Of a DNA stretch of 64,000 nt, positions 17,075 to 24,788 are shown piece after piece. The notes below the pieces were generated by a model. The model worked only from the letters and a program-made list of their open reading frames with translations. It made no database searches and was not told the origin of the DNA. The stretch is from SCTD01 sp963784675 (GTDB lineage: Bacteria; Actinomycetota; Actinomycetes; Mycobacteriales; SCTD01). Both the position numbers and the translations under genes were made by a program. Each line of letters starts with the position of its first letter. Position 1 is the first letter of the stretch. Location of the stretch: contig CAWASE010000019.1 in NCBI GenBank assembly GCA_963784675.1, positions 930,001 to 994,000 on the forward strand. Reading direction: 5' to 3'.

Positions 17075-17103
17075 CTCTCGGCATCGACAAGCTCGGTCTT
17101 GAC
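17075..17103 (-). promoter_or_regulatory. Weak FliA-like promoter candidate before the minor pilins
   Basis: Minus strand GTCAAG (17098-17103), 15-base spacer, GCCGAGAG (17075-17082). Spacing equals that of the clear sites but the -10 deviates at one key base, and it overlaps the ribosome binding site, so a transcript from it would start almost at the ATG. Alternatively the unit is read through from pilA1. Confidence 0.35.
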
Positions 17104-17131
17104 AGGCGCGGGAAGACTTCACACATGCAGA

Positions 17132-17158
17132 AGGGGCGGACCCGATGGGCCCGCCCCT
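17132..17158. terminator. Hairpin downstream of pilA1
   Basis: AGGGGCGGACCC-GAT-GGGCCCGCCCCT, 12-base stem with one mismatch, 17 bases past the pilA1 stop. Confidence 0.8.
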
Positions 17159-17174
17159 CCCGCCAGCGCGCTGG

Positions 17175-17615
17175 TTAGGCGACGGAACCAGTGATGGCGA
17201 TCGCCGAACCCGTGTAGGCCGCACAGTCGCCAGCCGCGGGCTGCAGACCACCCTGGTCGCTCTTGTAGACGTACGCAGCGTCCGCAGCGGTGCGGCTGCC
17301 CTTCAGGTTGTAGCCCTGGATGCAGTACGCCGTGCCCGCCGTGTTCTGGGCAGCGGCGAAGACGTTGCCCTTCGTGCCCTTGATGGCCACGGTCGCCGGG
17401 TAGGTCTGGGAGTCGGTGAAGGCGGACTCGACCTCGTTGGCGATCTGCTTCAGGTCGCTCTTGACGCCGGCATCGACGCCCTTGGAGCGCTGGTTCAAGA
17501 ACACCGGGATGGCGATGGCGGCGAGGATGCCGATGATGATGATGACGACGAGGAGCTCAATGAGGGTGAAGCCGCCCTCGTTCTCCTGCTGAGCCTTGCG
17601 GATGCGAGCGAGCAT
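17175..17615 (-). CDS. pilA: Major type IV pilin PilA1
   Basis: Structural pilus subunit. 146 residues: leader MLARIRKAQQENEGG, cleavage before FTLIELLVVIIIIGILAAIA (Glu5 present), alpha1 helix to about residue 60, then a small globular head with two cysteines (AYCIQGYN and GDCAAY) able to form the D-loop disulfide. The start is fixed by GGAGGA 7 bases upstream. It is the only one of three tandem pilin copies with an intact frame. Complete cassette: promoter, c-di-GMP riboswitch, pilin, terminator. Confidence 0.95.
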   Translation of the reverse strand: MLARIRKAQQENEGGFTLIELLVVIIIIGILAAIAIPVFLNQRSKGVDAGVKSDLKQIANEVESAFTDSQTYPATVAIKGTKGNVFAAAQNTAGTAYCIQGYNLKGSRTAADAAYVYKSDQGGLQPAAGDCAAYTGSAIAITGSVA

Positions 17616-17685
17616 GGGATGTCCTCCACGGACGAGAAGGAGTGAGCCGGCTGGTGCTCGGTCCAGGCGGCCCCTCCGTGGAGGT

Positions 17686-17771
17686 GCCGACCAGGTAGCT
17701 GGGCTGACTCCGAGGAGTTCCCTGGCTTTGCGACCCCGCCTCGCGGCGGGTGTGCCCTTGCTGGCCGTGCG
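17686..17771 (-). ncRNA. c-di-GMP-I (GEMM-I) riboswitch of pilA1
   Basis: Minus strand 5' leader of pilA1. Conserved blocks in order: P1 strand GGCCAG, AAGGGCACACC, a P2 hairpin CGCC-GCGA-GGCG with a GNRA loop, GGGTCGCAAAGCCA, a P3 hairpin (GGGAACTCC...GGAGTCAGCCC), AGCTACC and the closing P1 strand CTGGTC. This is the GEMM-I architecture with the invariant CGCAAAGCC. The AGGGCA block keeps the G run expected for c-di-GMP rather than cGAMP recognition (inference). A CCTCCACGG just 3' of the aptamer can pair with the pilin ribosome site CCGTGGAGG. Confidence 0.85.
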
Positions 17772-17788
17772 GCTCGTTGACGCCTTGT

Positions 17789-17817
17789 ACATCGGACGCG
17801 GGGCGCATGGACTTGAG
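17789..17817 (-). promoter_or_regulatory. FliA-like promoter of pilA1
   Basis: Minus strand CTCAAG (17812-17817), 15-base spacer, TCCGATGT (17789-17796). Predicted start falls just 5' of the riboswitch. Confidence 0.65.
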
Positions 17818-17837
17818 GTCCAGAAGGCTCGCGACAG

Positions 17838-17870
17838 CGAGAGGGGCGGGCCTGACGGCCCGCCCTCTCG
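17838..17870. terminator. Hairpin downstream of pilA2
   Basis: CGAGAGGGGCGGGCC-TGAC-GGCCCGCCCTCTCG, a 14-base stem with one bulged G, 14 bases past the pilA2 end. Confidence 0.8.
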
Positions 17871-17883
17871 TCGAAGCGTGCGG

Positions 17884-18334
17884 CTAACGGCGACGGAACC
17901 CGTGATAGCGATCGCCGAGCCGGTGTATGCCGCGCACGTGCCGGCAGCGGGCTGAAGACCGCCTTCGTCGCTCTTGTAGACATACGCGGCCGTCGCCAGC
18001 GTGCGGCTGCCCTTGCCGGTTGTAGCCCTGGATGCAGTACGCCGTGCAGCCGTGTTCTGGGCAGCGGCGAAGACGTTGCCCTTCGTGCCCTTGATGGCGG
18101 CGGTGCGCCGGTGCGGGTAGGTCCTTGTTGTCGGTGACGGAGGACTCCACGCCGTTGGCGACTGCTTCAGGTCGCTCTTGACGCCGGCGTCGCCAGCCCT
18201 TCTCGCGCTGGTTCAGGAAGACCGGGATGGCGATCGCGGCGAGGATGCCGATGATGATGATGACGACGAGGAGCTCGATGAGGGTGAAGCCGCCCTTCGT
18301 TCTCCTGCTGAGCCTTGCGGATACGAGCGAGCAT
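17884..18334 (-). pseudogene. Second pilin copy PilA2, multiple frameshifts
   Basis: Paralogue of pilA1, alignable along its whole length. It starts MLARIRKAQQENEG with the same ribosome site. Against pilA1 I count six length changes: extra base near 18297, extra near 18195, missing near 18165, a net +7 near 18105-18125, missing near 18045, extra near 18015. After correction it would read GGFTLIELLVVIIIIGILAA, VKSDLKQ, ANGVESSVTDN, IKGTKGNVFAAAQNTA, YCIQGYN and AAYTGSAIAITGSVA. The TAG at 17884-17886 lies out of the pilin frame. Flanking promoter, riboswitch and terminator are intact. Either a decaying gene or poor local sequence. Confidence 0.85.
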
Positions 18335-18406
18335 GGGATGTCCTCCACGGACGAGATGAGGTGAGCCGCGCGTGGGTCGGATCCGCGCGGCCCCTCCGGA
18401 GGAGGT

Positions 18407-18492
18407 GCCGGCCGAGGTAGCTCGGGCTGACCCCGGGGGTCCCCTGGCTTTGCGACCCCGCCTCGCGGCGGGTGTGCCCTTGCTGGCCGTGC
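18407..18492 (-). ncRNA. c-di-GMP-I (GEMM-I) riboswitch of pilA2
   Basis: Same core as the pilA1 switch: AAGGGCACACC, P2 with a GCGA loop and GGGTCGCAAAGCC are identical. P3 differs by paired changes (GGGGACCCC...GGGGTCAGCCC), so structure rather than sequence is kept. P1 is GGCC with GGCC. Followed by a CCTCC hairpin before the ribosome site. Confidence 0.85.
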
Positions 18493-18510
18493 GGCTCGAT
18501 GACAACTACT

Positions 18511-18540
18511 GCATCGTCGCTCCTGGATCGACACCTTGAG
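18511..18540 (-). promoter_or_regulatory. FliA-like promoter of pilA2
   Basis: Minus strand CTCAAG (18535-18540), 16-base spacer, GACGATGC (18511-18518), just before the riboswitch. Confidence 0.6.
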
Positions 18541-18599
18541 CCATCGGCTGCGTGCGTCGACCGATCGGACAGCGCCGCGGGTCCCCGAATGCCCGAGGG

Positions 18600-18621
18600 G
18601 GCGCCCTCCGTGGAGGGCGCC
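18600..18621. terminator. Hairpin downstream of pilA3
   Basis: GGCGCCCTCC-GT-GGAGGGCGCC, a perfect 10-base stem, directly past the pilA3 end. Confidence 0.75.
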
Positions 18622-18625
18622 GCCC

Positions 18626-19084
18626 TCAGGCGAGTGCGGCGTGACAGCAGAGCCTGCGCCGGACGTGGTGACCGGTTGCAGACCGTCGTGGTACCGGTCG
18701 CGCTGTCGAACTTGAGGACTTGGCGGAGCCCGCGACGACTGGTGCTGGGTGCCGCTGACGGTGCAGGACGTGGTCGGCCGTGCCGGCGGTGACGGTGACC
18801 AGCACCGCTGGAGGCGTTGAAGCCCTGGTCCTTGATCGGCCGGCGGTCGCGCCGGTACCGGAGACGTAGGTGCCGTTGTTGTCGGTGGCGTAGGACTCCA
18901 CGGCCGTGGCGACTTCTTCACGTCGCTCTTGACCGCGGCCTCGCCAGCCCTTCTCGCGCTGGTTAAGGAACGTCGGGATGGCGATCGCGGCGAGGATGCC
19001 GATGATGATGATGACGACGAGGAGCTCGATGAGGGTGAAGCCGCCCTCGTTCTCCTCCTGGGCCTTGCGGATGCGAGCGAGCAT
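18626..19084 (-). pseudogene. Third pilin copy PilA3, multiple frameshifts
   Basis: Starts MLARIRKAQEENEGGFTLIELL (GGAGGA upstream) and stays in frame through the hydrophobic helix to FLNQREKG. It is then frameshifted several times: GEAAVKSDVKK, VATAVESYATDNNGTYVSG, PIKDQGFNASS, VTVTAGTAD, CTVSGT and VLKFDSATGTTTVC each lie in a frame different from the neighbouring block. At least four indels are needed to join them. The globular domain differs from PilA1/PilA2, so it was a distinct pilin type. The 18626 stop is provisional. Confidence 0.8.
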
Positions 19085-19162
19085 GCGGTGTCCTCCAGGA
19101 CTGAGATGGAGGTGAGCCGCGCGTGACGTGCTCGGTCCCTGCGCGGCCCTCCTGGGGAGGTG

Positions 19163-19249
19163 CCGGCCGAGGCAGCTGGGCTGACTCCGGGGAGTCCCCT
19201 GGCTTTGCGACCCCGCCTCGCGGCGGGTGTGCCCTTGTCTGGCCGTGCG
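19163..19249 (-). ncRNA. c-di-GMP-I (GEMM-I) riboswitch of pilA3
   Basis: Core blocks AAGGGCACACC, CGCC-GCGA-GGCG and GGGTCGCAAAGCC are identical to the other two copies. One extra A lies between P1 and the AAGGG block. P3 GGGGACTCC...GGAGTCAGCCC is again compensated. Confidence 0.85.
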
Positions 19250-19266
19250 GCTCGATGACAACCACT

Positions 19267-19294
19267 GCATCGTGGCATCGGCGCCCGACTTGAG
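19267..19294 (-). promoter_or_regulatory. FliA-like promoter of pilA3
   Basis: Minus strand CTCAAG (19289-19294), 14-base spacer, CACGATGC (19267-19274). A weak hairpin CCGGGT-GCCGTG-ACCCGG (19330-19347) upstream may end the pilC transcript. Confidence 0.55.
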
Positions 19295-19406
19295 GACACT
19301 TTTGCTCCGTTCGGGTGACATCGGCGGAGCCGGGTGCCGTGACCCGGACGCCAGCCGAGAGGCGGCTCCCGGTCAACGGAGGCCGCCCTGAGCTGCGCGG
19401 CTGCTG

Positions 19407-20632
19407 CTACTGGATGAGGTCGAAGACCTTGAAGATCGGCATGTAGAGGGCGACGATCATCGCCGCCGACCATGCCGCCGAGGAAGGCGATCATCAGGGG
19501 CTCGATCAGGGCGGTCAGCGCCTCGGTCGTGGCCTCGACCTCCTGGTCGTAGAACTCCGCGATCTTCGAGAGCATGTCGTCGAGGGCGCCGGTGTCCTCA
19601 CCGACCGCCATCATCTGCACCACCATCGGCGGGAAGACGGCGTGCTCGGTCAGCGGCTTGCGTCAGCGACTCGCCCGTCCGCACAGTCTCCTGAACGTCG
19701 CGGGTGGCGCGCTCGAGGACGACGTTGCCGGTCGTCTCCGCCACGATGTCCAGGCTCTGCAGGATCGGCACGCCGGACTGCATCATGGTGCCCAGGTTGC
19801 GGGCGAAGCGGGTCAGAGCGATCTTGCGCAGCAGGTCACCGAAGACCGGGAGCTTGAGCTTCAGCGGGTCGACGACGTTGCGGACCTGCGGCTTGCGCTT
19901 GACCTTCCCCCACACCTTGACGCCCACGATGATCGAGATGATCACCGGGATGATGGCCACCTTGAGGATGGCGGAGAGGAAGACCAGGACACGGGTCGGC
20001 AGCGGCAGGGTCCCGCCGAGGGTGTCGAACAGACCCGCGAACGTCGGGACGATGAACAGCAGCATGCCGACCACAGCCAGCAGGGCGATGCACAGGACAA
20101 CGACCGGGTAGGTCATCGCCGACTTGACCTTGCCGCGGAGCTTGACCTCGGCCTCGTAGTTGTTGGCGATCTGCAGCAGCACGAGGTCCAAAAAGCCCCC
20201 GACCTCACCGGCCCGGCACATGTTCACCATCAGCGGCGGGAAGACGTCGGGGTGCTTGGCCATACCCACCGACAGCGAGCTACCGGTCTCGATGTCGTTC
20301 CGGACCTCACCCAGAACCCGCGCCAGTTCCTTGTTCTCGCTCTGCTCGGTGAGGATTGTCAGCGCTCGGAGCAGACTGAGACCGCTGTTGATCATCGTGG
20401 CGAACTGTCGCGACATGACGGCGAGGTCCTTGAGCTTGACCTTCTTCGCCCCCATCCCGGGGATCTTCAGCTCCTTGTTCATGCCGGCATTGCTCTGGGT
20501 GATGCTCAGAGGCGCATAGCCTAGGCTCTTGAGCTTGGTCGCGACCTGGGCCTGCGACTCGGCGTCCAGCTTGCCGGTCTTGAGCTTGCCGGCGCTGTCG
20601 CGGACCTTGTACTCGAAGGTGGCGGTAGGCAT
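19407..20632 (-). CDS. pilC: Type IV pilus inner-membrane platform protein PilC, two frameshifts in this sequence
   Basis: GspF-family platform on which PilB/PilT act. Corrected length about 407 residues. N-terminal ATFEYKVRDSAGKLKTG, then two GspF domains with membrane spans near 170-220 and at the C-terminus (GTMMQSGVPILQSLDIVAETTGN in the second). An extra base near 19665 (after GESLT) and another near 19477 (after FLGGMV) shift the frame; the protein resumes as KPLTEHAVFPPMVVQMM...DDMLSKIAEFYD and then AAMIVALYMPIFKVFDLIQ with a TAG at 19407. Start at 20632 is the PilC N-terminus. It is 11 bases after pilT. Confidence 0.88.
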
Positions 20633-20643
20633 GTCAGTCCCTC

Positions 20644-22378
20644 TCAGCCCCGGCCGGCGAGCCGGTTGAAGTCTTCGACGTGGTGGCACTTCTCGAGCGC
20701 AGCGTCATAGGTGATCTTTCCCTGCTTGACCAGCTGGGCCAGGTGGCTGTCCATGGTCTGCATGCCGTGCTTGGCGCCGGCCTGCAGCGCCGAGTAGATC
20801 TGATGGGTCTTGCCCTCGCGGATGAGGTTGCGGATGGCGGGCGTCGCGACCATCACCTCGCAGGCCACCACCCGGCCCTTGCCGTCAGCGGTCTTGACGA
20901 GCTGCTGGCAGACCACTCCCTGCAGCGCGCCGGACAGCATGACGCGCACCTGCTGCTGCTGGTTGCGGGGGGAAGACGTCGATGACGCGGTCGATGGTCT
21001 GCGCGGCGTCCTGGGTGTGCAGGGTCGCCATGACCAGGTGGCCGGTCTCGGCTGCGGTGAGGGCGATCTCGATCGTCTCGAGGTCGCGCATCTCACCGAC
21101 GAGGATGATGTCGGGGTCCTGGCGCAAGACGTGCTTGAGGGCATTCTTGAACGACCAGGTGTCCTCCCCCACCTCCCGCTGGTTGACCAGGCACTTCTTG
21201 TGCTGGTGCAGGAACTCGATCGGGTCCTCGCAGGTCATGATGTGGTCGGCGCGCTGGCGGTTCGCCATGTCGACCACGGCGGCGAGCGTCGTCGACTTGC
21301 CGGATCCGGTGGGGCCTGTGACGAGGACGAACCCTCGCGGCAGCATGGCGAAGTTGGAGACCGCCGGAGGGACACCGAGGTCTTCCAGCCGCTTGATCTC
21401 GTACGGGATGAGGCGGAACGCGGCACCGACGGCGTCGCGTTGCTTGTACACGTTGACGCGGAAGCGGGCCTTGCCCGGCAGCGAGTAGGCGAAGTCGAGC
21501 TCGAGCTCTTCCTCGAACTTCTCCCGCTGCTTCTGGCTCATGATCGCGTACATGGTCTTCTGGATCAGCTGCGGCGTCAGCAGCTGGAAGTCCTCGAGCT
21601 GGACGAGGTGCCCGTGCTGGCGGATCGTCGGGTGCGCGCCGACCGTCAGGTGCAGGTCAGAGCTGTTGTGCTCCAGCACGTAGAGCAGCAGATCGGCGAG
21701 GAAGGCACTGTCCTCGGAGCTGTCCTCGGCGCCGAGGCGCGCGCCACCTTCTGCGCTCTTCTGCGGACCAGCGCTGTCTGCGGCCTCCTGCGTCGGCAGC
21801 ACGGTCACGGCAGGCAGCGTCGGGGTCAGACCCGGCGTCGCAGCCGGCAGGACCGACGGGCTCAGGGGCGGCGCCATCACTGGTGCTGGCATGACTGCTG
21901 CTGCCACCACGGCCGCAGGCGTGAGAGCGGCGGGGGCGACGAGCGTGCTCATCGCCGGCGCCGCAGCTTCCGCCGCGGCGGCTGGTGCCGCACCGGCAGG
22001 AGCCAGGCGCACGGGAGCGGACGGCGCCGCGGGAAGGACGCGCTCCGCTGTGTCCGCCGCGCTCACAGCGGCCAGCTGGGCGACGTCAGGGGGCAGATGT
22101 TGGGGAGCGACCGGCGGTGCAGGCTCGGCCGCTGCCGGCAGCAGCAGCTCCGGAACCCTGGTCGGCGTGCCCTGTGCCGGGACGGCGCCAACAGGAGCGA
22201 CGGCGTCCAGCTGCGGCGGGAGCTCGAAGGTCAGTGTCCGCTCAGCCGAGAACGACATCGGCGCGACTGGCTGCTGCAACGCCGGCGAGGGTGTCCAGCG
22301 GGGATCGAGCGGGTCGGCGGGGACGACCGGGCCGAAGTATCCGTCCAGCCCCGACGGGGCAGGCTTCTGCGCATCCAC
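20644..22378 (-). CDS. pilT: Pilus retraction ATPase PilT with long Ala/Pro N-terminal extension, one frameshift
   Basis: Hexameric ATPase that powers pilus retraction. The core has Walker A GPTGSGKS (about residue 358), Asp box, Walker B ILVGEMRDLETIE, His box ATLHTQD and the PilT-specific AIRNLIRE (about 514). One extra C in a run of six (20966-20971) shifts the frame after VIDVFP; the protein resumes RNQQQQVRVMLSGALQGVV. About 200 N-terminal residues are low-complexity Ala/Pro/Val, absent in standard PilT. GTG start at 22378 is chosen: AGGAAGGA lies 7 bases upstream and a FliA-like promoter 44 bases upstream; an ATG at 22546 is possible but would lie upstream of that promoter. Confidence 0.88.
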
Positions 22379-22421
22379 GAGCGGTCCTTCCTCGACTCCG
22401 GCGAGCCCGGGGTTCGGCCAT

Positions 22422-22450
22422 GCATCGACCGAACGCCTGCGCTCCTTGAG
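22422..22450 (-). promoter_or_regulatory. FliA-like promoter of pilT-pilC
   Basis: Minus strand CTCAAG (22445-22450), 15-base spacer, GTCGATGC (22422-22429). It supports the GTG start of pilT at 22378. A small hairpin GGCGGC-CGACGA-GCCGCC at 22470-22487 may end pilB transcription. Confidence 0.65.
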
Positions 22451-22556
22451 CGGTGCAGACGAGGGTGCAGGCGGCCGACGAGCCGCCCGGGCCGGACAAC
22501 CCGTGAATCGTCCGCGGTCCGAGGGACACGTCCGACACGCTGCCACCGCACATGGC

Positions 22557-24224
22557 TCAGACGACGACGCGCAGGATCTCTTCCATCGACGTGTGCCCGG
22601 CGCGTACCTTGGTCAGCCCGTCGTTGCGCAGGGTGATCATCCCCTGTTCGAGCGCCACCTTGGAGATGGTCAGCGCCGACGCGTGCTCGACCGCGAGCTT
22701 CTCGATCTCCTCGCTGACGGCCATCACCTCGTGCAGGGCCAGTCGACCCTTGTAGCCGGTCTTGGAGCACGCGCTGCAGCCGATCGGACGGTAGAGCGTC
22801 GGGGGTGGCTGGTCGGGATCAAAGGGGAAGCGCATCTCGACCAGCGTCTCCTTGGTCGGGACGTAGGCCTCCTTGCACTTGGGGCACAGGCGCCGGGCCA
22901 GGCGTTGGGCGAGCACGCAGTCCAGGGCGGAGCCGACCAGGAACGGTTCGATGCCCATCTCTGTCAGGCGGACGATCGCCGACGGCGCGTCGTTCGTGTG
23001 CAGGGTCGACAGCACCAGGTGGCCGGTGAGCGCCGCCTCGATGGCGATGTGCGCCGTCTCCTGGTCGCGGATCTCGCCGAGCAGCACGATGTCGGGGTCC
23101 GGGCGCAGGATGCTGCGCAGCGCGGCAGCGAACGTCAGGCCGGCCTTGGGGTTGGCCTGCACCTGGTTGATGCCGGGCAGCCGGTACTCCACCGGGTCCT
23201 CGACCGTGATGACGTTGACCTCGGGCTTGTTGACGATGTTCAGCGTCGCGTAGAGCGTCGTCGACTTACCGGAGCCGGTCGGGCCGGTCACCAGGATCAT
23301 CCCGTACGGCTTGACGAACGACTTGGAGTAGACGACGTAGTTCTCGTCGCCGAAGCCCAGGTCGGAGAGCTTGAGCATGGCGGTGCTGTTGTCCAGGATG
23401 CGCATGACGATCTTCTCGCCCCACACCGTGGGCAGCGTCGCGACGCGGAGGTCGATCTTCTTGCCGTTGCTGGTCACCGACAGGCGACCGTCCTGCGGGA
23501 TGCGTCGTTCGGCGATGTTGATGTCCGCCATGATCTTCAGCCGGCTGGTGACGCCGGCGGTGATCGTCTTCGGCGAGCGCATGATCTCGTGCAGCACCCC
23601 GTCGATCCGGAAGCGCACCCGCAGGTCCTTCTCGGCCGGCTCGATGTGGATGTCGGACGCACGGTCCTGGATCGCCTGGGTGATGAGCAGGTTGACGAAC
23701 TTGACGATCGGCGCGTCCTCGACGACCTCGGTGACCTTGGACAGGTCGTCGTCGCCCTCGTGGCTCGACTCCATGGCCGAGGTGAGCTCGTCCATCTCGT
23801 CGTCGCCGCGGTGATAGCGGTTGATGGCCGCGAGGACGTCGGCCTTCGTGGCGACGACGCTCTTGATCTCCATGCCGGTCATCGACCGGATGTCGTCGAC
23901 GGCGAAGACGTTCGCGGGGTCGGCCATCGCGACGACGAGCTTGCCGTCCTCGTAGCCGATCGGCAGCGCGTTGTGGCGGCGACAGACCGGATCCGGGACG
24001 CGCGAGACCGCGGAAACGTCGACGGGGTAGTCCGACAGGTCGACGAACTTCATGCCGATCTGCTCCGCGAGCGCGGCGACGAGCTGACCTTCGGACAGCA
24101 CCCCCAGCTCGACGAGGACCCGACCCAGGCTGCGGCCCACCCGGCGCTGCTCCTGCACGGCGCCCACCAGCTGGTCGCGGGTGACGTGGCCACCCTCGAG
24201 CAGGATGTCGCCGAGCTGCTTCAC
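22557..24224 (-). CDS. pilB: Pilus extension ATPase PilB with MshEN c-di-GMP-binding domain
   Basis: 555 residues. N-terminal MshEN-type domain: two tandem 24-residue motifs, QLGDILLEGGHVT...LVGAVQEQ (3-26) and SLGRVLVELGVLS...LVAALAEQ (about 32-55), the pattern that binds c-di-GMP in MshE; the leading Arg of the first motif is Gln here. Then N2 and the ATPase core: Walker A GPTGSGKS (about 313), Walker B IVLLGEIRDQETA, His box STLHTND, and the PilB zinc tetracysteine CPKC...CSAC (about 446-489). ATG start. Powers pilus assembly with PilC; c-di-GMP control is predicted. Confidence 0.94.
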   Translation of the reverse strand: MKQLGDILLEGGHVTRDQLVGAVQEQRRVGRSLGRVLVELGVLSEGQLVAALAEQIGMKFVDLSDYPVDVSAVSRVPDPVCRRHNALPIGYEDGKLVVAMADPANVFAVDDIRSMTGMEIKSVVATKADVLAAINRYHRGDDEMDELTSAMESSHEGDDDLSKVTEVVEDAPIVKFVNLLITQAIQDRASDIHIEPAEKDLRVRFRIDGVLHEIMRSPKTITAGVTSRLKIMADINIAERRIPQDGRLSVTSNGKKIDLRVATLPTVWGEKIVMRILDNSTAMLKLSDLGFGDENYVVYSKSFVKPYGMILVTGPTGSGKSTTLYATLNIVNKPEVNVITVEDPVEYRLPGINQVQANPKAGLTFAAALRSILRPDPDIVLLGEIRDQETAHIAIEAALTGHLVLSTLHTNDAPSAIVRLTEMGIEPFLVGSALDCVLAQRLARRLCPKCKEAYVPTKETLVEMRFPFDPDQPPPTLYRPIGCSACSKTGYKGRLALHEVMAVSEEIEKLAVEHASALTISKVALEQGMITLRNDGLTKVRAGHTSMEEILRVVV

Positions 24225-24259
24225 GCGTGTTCTCCCGGGGGGCAGAGGGTCTGCGTGGT

Positions 24260-24288
24260 GTGTCGGAAGGACCTGGGCAGACCTTGAC
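24260..24288 (-). promoter_or_regulatory. FliA-like promoter candidate of pilB
   Basis: Minus strand GTCAAG (24283-24288), 15-base spacer, TCCGACAC (24260-24267), 36 bases before the pilB start. Weaker match than the other sites but identical spacing. Confidence 0.5.
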
Positions 24289-24320
24289 CCGGTGGGGCCG
24301 GGCGCCTCACGGCCTGCCGG

Positions 24321-24785
24321 TCAGGGGCGGCGGGTGAGCGCGCTGGCCAACGCCGACAACGCGCGCGCCTGCTCAGACTCAGGGTCGAGCTCGGCAATGC
24401 TCCCGTCGCGAAACTGCAGGTGCACGTGGCGTCGAGCGTCGGCCGGCTGCGGGATCGCGACGGGCTCAGGCGACGGGTTGCGGTGCCGGTCGTCCGGAGG
24501 GACGGTAGCCACCGGTTCGGGTCCGGCCGGGGCGAGCCGGTCGGGCGCGCTCCTCCGTCCGAGGCCGCGCGCCGACAGCAGCGCCTCGATCGAGCCGGCC
24601 AGCGCCTCGGCAGCGCTGCGCGCGTCGTCGACCGCGCTGAGCGGCACCGCAGCGGGTTCGGGAGCAGCGACGGGCGGCGGCGCGGCGTGAGGCGAGGGAG
24701 TCGCAACCGGGCCGCTGGCCGCTGACGGCAGCCCCGTCACGGCGGCCCCCAGCCGGTGCCTCGCCCGTCCCCGGAACGGCCACAT
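24321..24785 (-). CDS. Hypothetical protein downstream of the pilus GTPase
   Basis: 154 residues, not recognised. N-terminal MWPFRGRARHRLG, then a low-complexity Ala/Pro region, a helical stretch (ARSAAEALAGSIEALLSARGLG), and a C-terminal VHLQFRDGSIAELDPESEQARALSALASAL that looks like the one structured part. It begins 3 bases after the GTPase stop, so it belongs to the roadblock-DUF4388-GTPase operon and probably works with it. Confidence 0.65.
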   Translation of the reverse strand: MWPFRGRARHRLGAAVTGLPSAASGPVATPSPHAAPPPVAAPEPAAVPLSAVDDARSAAEALAGSIEALLSARGLGRRSAPDRLAPAGPEPVATVPPDDRHRNPSPEPVAIPQPADARRHVHLQFRDGSIAELDPESEQARALSALASALTRRP

Positions 24786-24788
24786 GAT

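Noticed and set aside
17884..19294. Neisseria-type silent pilin cassettes as the main explanation for pilA2/pilA3
   Set aside because: Silent cassettes normally lack promoter and 5' end, whereas these copies keep promoter, riboswitch, start and terminator; sequence error or recent decay is simpler.
17884..19626. A single 580-codon minus-strand open frame joining PilC-like and pilin-like sequence
   Set aside because: It strings together fragments of pilC, pilA3 and pilA2 through their frameshifts and crosses riboswitches, promoters and terminators. Not a fusion protein.
21891..24287. A 798-codon plus-strand frame opposite pilB
   Set aside because: Antisense shadow of a high-GC gene; His/Arg/Asp/Val-rich composition, no domain, while pilB on the other strand has all motifs.
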